From G965220305 sp965220305 (GTDB lineage Bacteria; Chloroflexota; Dehalococcoidia; Lucifugimonadales; UBA3495), in NCBI GenBank assembly GCA_965220305.1, contig OZ244817.1:2418001-2482000 (forward strand): DNA of 64,000 bases. The letters run 5' to 3'. Shown piece by piece: positions 57,381 through 64,000 of this stretch. Position numbers and translations under genes: made by a program. The stretch's first letter is position 1, and the number at the start of each line of letters is the position of its first letter. Under the pieces are notes generated by a model. The model was given only the letters and a program-made list of their open reading frames with translations. It had not been told where the DNA came from and did no database searches.

Positions 57381-57413
57381 GGCGGGGCTTGGGATAAAGG
57401 CCCAGGGGGAGTA

Positions 57414-58487
57414 ATGACGCAAGCCAGGACCGACCGTGCTTCCGGACCACCCAACCAGGCGGGTCGAGGCTCCAGGAGGAGGAAGACCCCCACTGCGGCC
57501 CAAGACAAGGGATTGCCCGAGGGTATTACCTCCCAGGACCTGGTGGACTTTTACCAGAGAATGGTGTTGGTCCGGACCACCGATGAGCGGGTCTGGATGA
57601 TGAACCGGCAGGGCAAGGTGCCCATCGCCGCCTCCAGTCAGGGCCACGAGGCCACCCAACTGGGCACCCTGCTGGCCGCCGAGAAGGACGGACGTTGCTT
57701 CTTCTTTCCCTACTACCGGGACCTGGCCCTGAAGATGGCCGCGGGCCTCACGCCCACCCAGGTGATGCTGTCCTTCATGGGCAAGTCCGGCGAGCCCTAC
57801 AGCGGCGCTCGCCAGTTCCCCTTGCAGGGGGCTGACCTGGAGCACAACGTTATACAGATTTCCAACGTGGTCAGCGCCGGTCTGACCCAGGCCGCCGGCT
57901 ATGCCCTGGGCTGCCGGATGATGGGCGATGATACGGTGGTGTTGGTCTACTTTGGCGACGGGGGCACCAGCCAGGGAGAGACCCACGAGGCCATGAACTT
58001 CGCCGGGGTACACAAGCTGCCCATCGTGTTCGTCTGCGAAAACAATCACTACGCCATCTCCGTGCCCCAGGCCAAGCAGATGGCGATTACCGACGTGGCC
58101 AGCAGGGCCGAGGGCTACGGGTTCCCCGGATTTGTGGTGGACGGTATGGACCTGGTTTCCGTGTACGAGGCTACCCGGGAAGGCATCATCCACGCCCGCG
58201 CCCAGGGGCCGGTGCTGCTGGAGATGAAGCTGGAACGCTTCATGCCCCACACCACCGATGACGATGACCGCCGCTACCGCCCGGCGGAAGAGGTGGAGCA
58301 GGCCCGGCTGCGGGACCCGGTGGTCACCCTGGCCCAGCAACTGGTGGAGCAGGGGGACCTCACCGAGGAGCAGGTGGAGCAGATTAAGGCCGGGGCCCTG
58401 GATGCAGTCAATGAGGCTACCGACTTCGCCGATGCCGCCATCCCCCCCGATTCTTCCACCCTGCACGACAACGTCTATGCTCCTTAA
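57414..58487 (+). CDS. Branched-chain-type 2-oxoacid dehydrogenase E1 alpha subunit
   Basis: The 357-residue protein begins MTQARTDRASGPPNQAGRGS and has E1 alpha features: YQRMVLVRTTDERVWMMNRQ, FFFPYYRDLALKMAAG, the ThDP motif YFGDGGTSQGETHEAMNFAG followed by ENNHYAISVP, and HTTDDDDRRYRPAEEVEQAR (the loop near the phosphorylation site of branched-chain enzymes). The alpha/beta split type is clear. ATG 57414 follows AGGGGGAG. Its first 22 codons include repeat copy 5, coding ASGPPNQAG. With E1 beta and E2 it decarboxylates a 2-oxoacid such as 2-oxoisovalerate. No E3 gene is in view. Confidence 0.9.
   Translation: MTQARTDRASGPPNQAGRGSRRRKTPTAAQDKGLPEGITSQDLVDFYQRMVLVRTTDERVWMMNRQGKVPIAASSQGHEATQLGTLLAAEKDGRCFFFPYYRDLALKMAAGLTPTQVMLSFMGKSGEPYSGARQFPLQGADLEHNVIQISNVVSAGLTQAAGYALGCRMMGDDTVVLVYFGDGGTSQGETHEAMNFAGVHKLPIVFVCENNHYAISVPQAKQMAITDVASRAEGYGFPGFVVDGMDLVSVYEATREGIIHARAQGPVLLEMKLERFMPHTTDDDDRRYRPAEEVEQARLRDPVVTLAQQLVEQGDLTEEQVEQIKAGALDAVNEATDFADAAIPPDSSTLHDNVYAP
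57435..57460 (+). repeat. GGCCCACCCAACCA repeat, copy 5 (inside the E1 alpha coding region)
   Basis: CGTGCTTCCGGACCACCCAA-CCAGGC with one core change, in frame in the N terminus of E1 alpha, encoding ASGPPNQ. Confidence 0.7.
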
Positions 58488-58545
58488 TTTCCCCAGCTCC
58501 AACGGAGCTTGAGAATGCCGTAAAGTAACCGAGAGAGGTTATGCA

Positions 58546-58926
58546 ATGGGAGTAACCCACGTAACCGTGGCCATACGGAACCCGGCTGAACCCGACCGAG
58601 TTTGGGAAGGACCCTTCCTGGTAGACACAGGTGCGGTCGATTGTCTCGTGCCCAGACCGCACCTGGAGGCCATTGGCCTCATACCCCTGGGACAACGAAC
58701 ATACGGTTTGGCCGATGGCAGCGAAATCAGAATGGATGTCACAGTCGGGCGAGTAGAAGTTATGGGGGAAACTGTGGGGGCTACGATTGTGTTCGGGGAA
58801 GCGGGCACCGAGCCGCTGCTTGGAGTGACCGTCTTGGAATCAGCGGGTATTGAAGTGGACCCGCACAACCAGACCCTCAGAAGACTTCCATCGACCCGAC
58901 TCAGAGGTTTTCGGGTGAGATTTTAA
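58546..58926 (+). CDS. Retropepsin-like (clan AA) aspartic protease domain protein
   Basis: The 126-residue protein has the aspartic motif GPFLVDTGAVDCLVPRPHLE (DTG at about 27-29) and the second half signature PLLGVTVLESAGIEVDPHNQ, the ILG-like hydrophobic motif. This single domain should act as a dimer. It lacks a signal peptide. It lies between E1 alpha (58 bases) and E1 beta (12 bases), all in the same direction, so it is in the operon. Role unknown; it might process or be unrelated to the dehydrogenase. ATG 58546 follows AGAGAGG. Confidence 0.8.
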   Translation: MGVTHVTVAIRNPAEPDRVWEGPFLVDTGAVDCLVPRPHLEAIGLIPLGQRTYGLADGSEIRMDVTVGRVEVMGETVGATIVFGEAGTEPLLGVTVLESAGIEVDPHNQTLRRLPSTRLRGFRVRF

Positions 58927-58938
58927 GACAGGAAGTAT

Positions 58939-59922
58939 ATGGCCGTAAAAAGTGTAATCGAGGCAGTGCGCGAAGCCCTCTGGGAAGAGATGCAGCGGGA
59001 TAAAAGGGTCTTCGTCATGGGCGAGGACATCGGGTATCGTGGAGGAGTCTTCCTGGCAACCCAGGGCTTCATCGAAGAGTTCGGCGAGGAGCGGGTTATC
59101 GACACGCCCCTGGCCGAAGCCTCCATTATGGGCATCGCCCTGGGAGCCGCCTTTCGGGGGATGCACCCGGTGCCCGAGGTGGAGTTCGCCGACTTCGTGT
59201 GGCCCAGCGTCAACCAGCTAATCGGCGAGGCGGCCCGGGTCTGTTACGGCACCAACGGCAACCTGACCGCGCCCATGACCATCCGCATACCCTACGGCGG
59301 CGGCATTCGGGGCGGGCTGTTCCACTCCCAGAACGTGGAGGTCTACTTCTTCCACACCCCGGGCCTGAAGGTAATCGCCCCAGCCACCCCCTACGACGCC
59401 AAGGGGCTGCTCAAGAGCGCCATCCGCGACGAGAACCCAGTGGTGTTCCTGGAGCACAAGAAGACCTACCGCCTGGTGCGGGGAGAGGTGCCCGAACAGG
59501 ACTACACCCTGCCCATCGGCAGGGCCGACGTAAAACGCCCCGGCAGCAATATCACCGTGGTCAGCTACGGGCTGATGCTGCACTACTGCCTGGAGGCGGC
59601 GGAGACGTTGGCCGCCGAGGGGGTTGACGTAGAGGTGGTGGACCTGCGTACCCTCAAGCCCCTGGATGCCGAAACGGTGTTGGAATCGGTGAAGAAGACC
59701 AGCCGGTTGCTCGTCGTACACGAGGACAACATTACCGGGGGCGTCGGCTCGGAAATCGCGGCGCTGGCGGCGGACCAGGCCTTCGAGTACCTGGACGCCC
59801 CGGTGACCCGTCTGTGCGGCCCCGACGTTCCCACCATGCCCTTCGCCCAATCCCTGGAAGACGCCTATTTGCCCAATACCGACAAGGTGGTTGACGCCCT
59901 GCGCCAGTTGGCCGCGTATTAG
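58939..59922 (+). CDS. 2-Oxoacid dehydrogenase E1 beta subunit
   Basis: The 327-residue protein shows FVMGEDIGYRGGVFLATQGF, VIDTPLAEASIMGIALGAAF, PEVEFADFVWPSVNQLIGEA, RIPYGGGIRGGLFHSQNVEV and LVVHEDNITGGVGSEIAALA. These are the conserved parts of branched-chain/pyruvate E1 beta. It binds ThDP together with E1 alpha. ATG 58939 follows AGGAAG. A small hairpin, AGGGAC/GTCCCT (59921-59939), overlaps the stop. Confidence 0.94.
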   Translation: MAVKSVIEAVREALWEEMQRDKRVFVMGEDIGYRGGVFLATQGFIEEFGEERVIDTPLAEASIMGIALGAAFRGMHPVPEVEFADFVWPSVNQLIGEAARVCYGTNGNLTAPMTIRIPYGGGIRGGLFHSQNVEVYFFHTPGLKVIAPATPYDAKGLLKSAIRDENPVVFLEHKKTYRLVRGEVPEQDYTLPIGRADVKRPGSNITVVSYGLMLHYCLEAAETLAAEGVDVEVVDLRTLKPLDAETVLESVKKTSRLLVVHEDNITGGVGSEIAALAADQAFEYLDAPVTRLCGPDVPTMPFAQSLEDAYLPNTDKVVDALRQLAAY

Positions 59923-59942
59923 GGACATGCTCCGTCCCTTCC
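59921..59942 (+). terminator. Weak hairpin after E1 beta
   Basis: AGGGAC and GTCCCT form a six-base stem with a seven-base loop, followed by TCCCC and not a T tract. It may weaken readthrough to the ParA-like gene. Confidence 0.35.
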
Positions 59943-59993
59943 CCTTAAATGCGGCCTAGCCAAAAACTCCAGACTTGATCCAAGGAAAACAGG

Positions 59994-60923
59994 ATGTCCA
60001 AGCGCATAAGCATAATCAATTTCAAGGGAGGGGTGGGCAAGACGACTCTTGCTTTTCATCTTGGCGCTGGACTTGCATGGTTACACGGTAGCCGAGTTCT
60101 CCTAATAGATATGGACCACCAAAGCAGCTTGTCTATCCTCTGCTTGAGGGATGCCCAATGGGTAGAAGCCGTTGCGAACAGGCGTACGGTGGGTGAGATA
60201 TTTCGACCCTTTGTTGGTCAGGAACATGGGCTGCCAGGAGATAACATAATCATCAATTCGCCAATGGAGGATTTAGACCCAGCTTATAGTAGTATGGACA
60301 TCGTTCCGGCCAGCCTCCAATTGGACGATATCGAGATCGACTTAACCGCCTCACATCAGGGAAACGCTATCCATTCCGAATGGAACAAGCGAACGCTGTT
60401 GTGTCGTTGGATTGAAGAGACTGGCACAGATGCCAAATATGACTACATTATCTTTGACTGCCCACCGGCCACGAAAATAGTATCTCAGAACGCGATTGCG
60501 GCTAGTCATGGCTATATCATCCCGGTAGTGCCTGAAGCAGTGATGGAGCGGGGCGCGCCCCATCTCTACGAGATGATGAAGTCGGGCATTGATGCCCGGT
60601 TAAAGGCCCTCGCTCCAATGGGAGAACCACGACCGATTCATGTTCCTGACACTGAACTTATCGGATTAGTAATCACTCGCATCCAGAGTGCGAGAGGCGG
60701 ATACACCACTGTCCACACACAACATCTTACATCGTTGCAACAGCGTTGGGGAGATGCGTTGCTGACACCTTACATTCCCCAAGGCACCGGCGTGTCAGAG
60801 GCTTTATCAGCCAACGTTCCTGTTTACAACCTCTGGAAAACTCAGAATGTAGGCGGACGAGGTATTGACCTTGAGTTTGAGCAATTGACTAATGAAATCA
60901 AGAGCAGGATTGACCGCTTGTGA
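59994..60923 (+). CDS. ParA-like (deviant Walker) ATPase inserted in the dehydrogenase operon
   Basis: The 309-residue protein has the deviant Walker A motif NFKGGVGKTTLAFHLGAG (K11 and K16), the A' segment LLIDMDHQSSLS, Walker B YDYIIFDCPPATK, and PVVPEAVMERGAP. The C-terminal half contains LVITRIQSARGGYTTVHTQH. This is the ParA/Soj/MinD family, which forms dimers on DNA or membranes. The gene is clearly AT-richer than its neighbours and the codon use differs, so it was probably acquired. It overlaps the next gene by four bases. It does not belong to the dehydrogenase pathway. Confidence 0.88.
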   Translation: MSKRISIINFKGGVGKTTLAFHLGAGLAWLHGSRVLLIDMDHQSSLSILCLRDAQWVEAVANRRTVGEIFRPFVGQEHGLPGDNIIINSPMEDLDPAYSSMDIVPASLQLDDIEIDLTASHQGNAIHSEWNKRTLLCRWIEETGTDAKYDYIIFDCPPATKIVSQNAIAASHGYIIPVVPEAVMERGAPHLYEMMKSGIDARLKALAPMGEPRPIHVPDTELIGLVITRIQSARGGYTTVHTQHLTSLQQRWGDALLTPYIPQGTGVSEALSANVPVYNLWKTQNVGGRGIDLEFEQLTNEIKSRIDRL

Positions 60924-61438
60924 GGAACAAGCAGCTAGAATTTCACAGAAACCCAGCACCCGACAAACGTCAGAGCGAACTGCTCGTTAAGGACATCCTT
61001 CAGTATCTGGCGGGTTTGGCAAAACTATATGAGGGAGAGAAAACCGGCAACATAGAATTCGCCCGAGGTCTGCGGCATTTCGCCACCTCACTGCGCCCGT
61101 ACTCTGACGTCCCAATCTCAGAGTTAGCCAGTGCCCTTAATGGAAGGGAATCCGCAGGTCATCCTCAAGCAGCTTCGAGAAGAGCCGAATCAACACTCCC
61201 ACCCGAATTGGAGTCTATCGGCCAAGAGGAAATTGAGAGAATCCTTGAGGACGAGAATTACACTAAATCCCAGTTAGTTGAACTGGGATTTCGACGCTTC
61301 GGGCTTTCCCGTTCAAAGCTCGGTCGTCTTCGCAAGGAAGACGCGCTGGAGTCGGTTCGAGCGGCGCTAGGACACGAAAAGTCTCTTGATGCAATTTCTA
61401 GGGAAGCTCGTAAAGACGGTAAAGCGAGGTCCAACTGA
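60920..61438 (+). CDS. 172-residue partner of the ParA-like ATPase
   Basis: Its GTG start overlaps the stop of the ParA-like gene by four bases (GTGA), so the two are translationally coupled. The product is mostly helical and charged (ELLVKDILQYLAGLAKLYEG, FARGLRHFATSL), and the C-terminal half (SKSQL-like TKSQLVELGFRRFGLSRSKL then GRLRKEDALESV) resembles a small DNA-binding or SAP-like helix pair. No known ParB features (no ParB/Srx domain, no arginine-rich box at the N terminus) are seen. It shares the low GC of its partner. Function unknown. Confidence 0.75.
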   Translation: MRNKQLEFHRNPAPDKRQSELLVKDILQYLAGLAKLYEGEKTGNIEFARGLRHFATSLRPYSDVPISELASALNGRESAGHPQAASRRAESTLPPELESIGQEEIERILEDENYTKSQLVELGFRRFGLSRSKLGRLRKEDALESVRAALGHEKSLDAISREARKDGKARSN

Positions 61439-61463
61439 CCTACTCCGGTGGAGGGTTAGCTGC

Positions 61464-61480
61464 TTGCTCTCGAAGAGCAA
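61464..61480 (+). other. Perfect stem-loop before E2
   Basis: TTGCTCT-CGA-AGAGCAA is a seven-base stem with a three-base loop, in the 72-base gap between the ParA partner stop and the E2 start. It may be the scar or a terminator of the inserted pair. Confidence 0.45.
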
Positions 61481-61510
61481 CTATTCACATTATCAATCGG
61501 GTGGTGTAAC

Positions 61511-62953
61511 TTGCCCCAAACTGTTGAGCTCCCACAGGTCGGCGAGTCCGTCGTCGAAGGCACCATTGGCAAGTGGCTGAAGCAACCTGGGGATACGGTT
61601 GCCCGCTACGAGCCCCTGGTGGAAGTCATCACCGACAAGGTTACGGTGGAAGTCCCCTCGCCGTTCAGCGGCTCCCTGGTCAGGATTCTGGCCCAGGAGG
61701 GGGAGACGGTACCTATGGGCGTCGCCATAGCCGAGATTGAGACGGGCCAGAGCCTACCCTCGGCTGGACCGGGGGACGCCCCGGCCTCGTCGCCGCCAGC
61801 GCCTGTTGCCGCTCCGGCGGCTCCGCCTCCAACCCCAACCCCGGCAACGCCGCACCCCGATGCCGAACCACCCCGTCCGGCGGGGACCATCGGCTTCCTG
61901 AACCGGAGCGCCGTCATGGTCGGCCCCACCGGCGGCGGCGTGGGCGAAGTGGAAGCGGAACCCCCCACGCTCGAAGTTCAACCCAACGGCGCGCACCGCC
62001 TCTCCCCGGCGGTGCGTCGCCTGGCCCGGGAGCACGGCGTGGACGTGACCCGGATTCAAGGCACCGGCATGGGTGGACGCATCACCCGGGACGACGTGCT
62101 GAAATTCATTGAGTCCGGCGACGCGACCTTGACCGCGGCAACACCGGCTCCGGCGCCGTCCGCCCCCGAAAGCGTTGGCGTAGCGTCGGCCCCGGTGGGA
62201 CCGGCCACGCCCCAGCCTTCGACGGACGGCGCCGATGAGGAGTACCTGCCCTTGACCCCGGTGCGGCGCATGATCGCCGAGGCCATGGTGCGCAGCGTCA
62301 GCCAAATCCCCCACGCCTGGAGCCTGGTGGAGGTGGATGTCACCAACCTGGTGGCCCTGCGGAACAGCCTGCGGGCCAGCTTTGAACGAAGGGAGGGCGT
62401 GGACCTCACCTACCTTCCTTTTATAATAAAGATGACCGTGGAGTCGCTGAAGGAGTGCCCCACCCTCAACGCTACCTGGGGCGGCGACAAAATCGTCCTG
62501 AAAAAGCGAATGAACCTGGGCGTCGCCGTGGCCGCGCCCAACGGGCTGGTGGTGCCGGTCATCCACAACGCCGACCGCTTGAGCCTGGCCGGGCTGGCCC
62601 ACGCCCTGCGGGACCTGACCCAGCGGGCACGGGAGAACCGGCTTACCCTGGCCGACGTGCAGGGGGGCACCTTCACCCTGAACAACACCGGGGCCCTGGG
62701 ATCCACCGTCTCCCAGCCCATCATCAACTACCCCCAGGCGGCCATATTGACCACCGAGGCCATCCAGAAGCGTCCGGTGGTAATCAATTGTGCTTCCGGC
62801 CCACCCAACCAGGACGCCATCGCCATCCGCTCCATGATGAACCTGTGCATGTCCTTCGACCACCGCATCAACGATGGCGCCGAGGCCAGCGTATTCATGC
62901 AGGGGTTGAAGCGTCGGCTGGAGTCCATCGGCCCGGATACCCCGGTGTACTGA
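61511..62953 (+). CDS. 2-Oxoacid dehydrogenase E2 (dihydrolipoamide acyltransferase)
   Basis: The 480-residue protein has one lipoyl domain (about 3-78; K43 in VEVITDKVTVEVPSP is the lipoylation site), an Ala/Pro-rich linker, an E3-binding domain (LSPAVRRLAREHGVDVTRIQ, 156-192) and the catalytic domain, with H451 and D455 in FDHRINDGAE. A second linker lies at about 205-250. Start TTG 61511; the SD box is weak. The CASGPPNQD stretch (about 425) comes from repeat copy 6 and lies in a normally variable loop before the last catalytic strand. It transfers the acyl group from E1 to CoA. Confidence 0.93.
   Translation: MPQTVELPQVGESVVEGTIGKWLKQPGDTVARYEPLVEVITDKVTVEVPSPFSGSLVRILAQEGETVPMGVAIAEIETGQSLPSAGPGDAPASSPPAPVAAPAAPPPTPTPATPHPDAEPPRPAGTIGFLNRSAVMVGPTGGGVGEVEAEPPTLEVQPNGAHRLSPAVRRLAREHGVDVTRIQGTGMGGRITRDDVLKFIESGDATLTAATPAPAPSAPESVGVASAPVGPATPQPSTDGADEEYLPLTPVRRMIAEAMVRSVSQIPHAWSLVEVDVTNLVALRNSLRASFERREGVDLTYLPFIIKMTVESLKECPTLNATWGGDKIVLKKRMNLGVAVAAPNGLVVPVIHNADRLSLAGLAHALRDLTQRARENRLTLADVQGGTFTLNNTGALGSTVSQPIINYPQAAILTTEAIQKRPVVINCASGPPNQDAIAIRSMMNLCMSFDHRINDGAEASVFMQGLKRRLESIGPDTPVY
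62790..62813 (+). repeat. GGCCCACCCAACCA repeat, copy 6 (inside the E2 coding region)
   Basis: GTGCTTCCGGCCCACCCAAC-CAGG in frame, encoding ASGPPNQ as copy 5 does in E1 alpha. Confidence 0.75.
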
Positions 62954-62974
62954 CGGCCCGGGAGTAGCTTGGCA

Positions 62975-63427
62975 ATGGCGAAGAGCGGCGCAACCACGGT
63001 GCAGCAATACCTGGAGGAACTTTCCCCGGAAAGGCGGGAGGCGATTTCGGCGGTGCGGGACGTTATCCTGGCCCACCTGCCCGAGGGCTACGAGGAAGGC
63101 ATCCATTTCGGCATGATTGGCTACGTAGTGCCCCTGGCAACGTATCCCAAGACCTACAACAAGCAGCCCCTCAGCTATGTTGCCCTGTCCTCCCAGAAAA
63201 ATTACATGTCCCTCTACCTGATGAACGTCTACGCCGACGAGGCTACGGCGGAATGGTTTGACCGGGAGTACGCGGCCAGCGGCCAGCGCCTCAACCGGGG
63301 GAAGAGTTGTGTGCGCTTCAAGACCCTGCCGGACTTGCCTCTGGACTTGATTGGAAAGGCCGTTGCCCTGACCCCGGTGTCGGAATTCATCCAGATTTAC
63401 GAATCGGCCCGCAACCGGGGGCGATAG
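62975..63427 (+). CDS. DUF1801-family protein
   Basis: The 150-residue protein contains TTVQQYLEELSPERREAISA, PEGYEEGIHFGMIGYVVPLA and SQKNYMSLYLMNVYADEATA, as found in DUF1801/YdhG-like proteins. The fold is that of a small alpha/beta domain; no activity is known. ATG 62975 is preferred because GGGAG is ten bases upstream; a TTG six bases before is possible. It lies between E2 and lipB in the same direction. Confidence 0.88.
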   Translation: MAKSGATTVQQYLEELSPERREAISAVRDVILAHLPEGYEEGIHFGMIGYVVPLATYPKTYNKQPLSYVALSSQKNYMSLYLMNVYADEATAEWFDREYAASGQRLNRGKSCVRFKTLPDLPLDLIGKAVALTPVSEFIQIYESARNRGR

Positions 63428-63474
63428 GCATTGGCCGACCAGGGAAGCCTACCGCGCCGAGTAGGAACAATGTA

Positions 63475-64000
63475 ATGCCATCCCCGGTATGCCAAATCTA
63501 CCGGCTGGGAAACCTGGAATATGGCCGAGCCTGGGAACTGCAAGTCGCTCTGGCCCGGGCGGTGCGCCAGGGAGACCAGCCCAACTCTCTGCTGCTGGTG
63601 GAGCACCCCCACGTCTACACCCGGGGCCGTTTGAGCCCATCGGACCAGGTGCTGCTGACTCCCCAGGAACTGAACGCCCGGGGCATTGACGTTTACGAGA
63701 CCGACCGGGGCGGCCTGGTCACCTACCACGGCCCCGGACAACTGGTGGTCTACCCGGTGGTGGACCTGCGGGACTGGGGCGGGCCGCTGAAGTACGTCCG
63801 CACCCTGGAGCAGATAATCATCAAGACACTGGCGGACTTCGGCATAGGCGCAGGACTGGTCCCCGGCCTCACCGGAGTATGGGTTGACGACGCCAAAATC
63901 GCCGCCATCGGGGTGAAGATTAGCCGGGGAGTGGCCTATCATGGCTTCGCCGTCAACGTCAACACCGACCTGTCCTACTTCCAGCACATTGTCCCCTGCG
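63475..64000 (+). CDS. lipB: Octanoyl-[ACP]:protein octanoyltransferase LipB (cut by window edge)
   Basis: The first 175 codons are present, and the frame is open to the end of the window. Typical motifs are LLLVEHPHVYTRGR, VYETDRGGLVTYHGPGQLVV, and WVDDAKIAAIGVKISRGVAY with the catalytic Lys. The last full codon, TGC in HIVPC, matches the catalytic Cys. It moves octanoate from ACP to lipoyl domains, and the E2 gene just upstream encodes such a domain. ATG 63475 lies after GTAGGAAC. A lipA gene would be expected beyond the window. Confidence 0.92.
   Translation, partial: MPSPVCQIYRLGNLEYGRAWELQVALARAVRQGDQPNSLLLVEHPHVYTRGRLSPSDQVLLTPQELNARGIDVYETDRGGLVTYHGPGQLVVYPVVDLRDWGGPLKYVRTLEQIIIKTLADFGIGAGLVPGLTGVWVDDAKIAAIGVKISRGVAYHGFAVNVNTDLSYFQHIVPC

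Noticed and set aside
60920..61438. ParB protein
   Set aside because: No ParB/Srx box, no HTH of the KorB type and no arginine finger N terminus were recognised, so it is called only a partner.

Overview
The window is a high-GC bacterial chromosome segment with dense, short operons on both strands. The gene families suggest a Chloroflexota bacterium of the Dehalococcoidia / SAR202 type. These include a GlcDEF-type FAD oxidase and a second FAD oxidase, a CaiB/BaiF CoA-transferase fusion, a luciferase-like flavin monooxygenase, tandem FAA-hydrolase genes, and a complete alternative complex III next to a cytochrome c maturation cluster. This placement is inferred from gene content; no rRNA, tRNA or marker phylogeny is available here.

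Region by region. 1-4.7 kb (minus strand): glcD, two tandem PaREP1/HEPN-like genes, a glycerophosphodiesterase, a frameshifted glcE and the start of glcF. 5-10 kb: a small acidic protein, an HNH-like gene remnant, an antitoxin/PIN toxin pair, leuB with a Na+/Ca2+ exchanger, a small membrane protein, a JAMM peptidase and a 53-residue zinc ribbon. 10-18 kb: a DUSP23-like phosphatase, enoyl-CoA hydratase, DUF167, metF, acpS, the bifunctional NAD(P)HX repair enzyme, a HEAT-repeat protein, a PPOX-fold protein and a DinB-like protein. 18-28 kb: a MaoC-like and ThDP enzyme pair, a third PaREP1-like gene, an alkyl-DHAP-synthase-like flavoenzyme, a single-chain MmeI-type restriction-modification enzyme, and a double CoA-transferase. 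28-43 kb: Nudix, two paralogous methyltransferases, an LLM monooxygenase, glutamine-dependent NAD synthetase, UspA, an MFS transporter, a methyltransferase with an apparent ACG start, a CMD-family protein, duplicated FAH genes, an SDR without the catalytic Tyr, and a ROK kinase.

42-57 kb is a respiratory block on the minus strand. A cytochrome c maturation operon (ccmH-ccmF-ccmI-like-unknown-ccmG) follows the act operon for alternative complex III: a two-TM protein, pentaheme ActA, split ActB1/ActB2, two NrfD-type subunits, ActD and the monoheme lipoprotein ActE. The maturation genes would supply haem attachment for ActA and ActE. A divergent operon at 57.4-64 kb encodes a branched-chain-type 2-oxoacid dehydrogenase (E1 alpha, E1 beta, E2) followed by DUF1801 and lipB, which supplies the octanoyl group for E2 lipoylation. 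Two sets of unrelated genes sit inside this operon: a retropepsin-like gene between E1 alpha and E1 beta, and an AT-richer ParA-like ATPase with a 172-residue partner between E1 beta and E2.

Intergenic DNA is full of palindromic repeats (the GTCATTCCCGC...GCGGGAAT family, CCCCCTTT...AAAGGGGG stems and CACCCTGAGC...GAAGG blocks). A separate 20-25 bp repeat with core GGCCCACCCAACCA occurs six times, only around the act and dehydrogenase operons. A two-copy palindrome with a 61 bp period flanks a duplicate of the actC start and resembles a type I-E CRISPR repeat pair. No tRNA, rRNA, insertion sequence or cas gene was seen.
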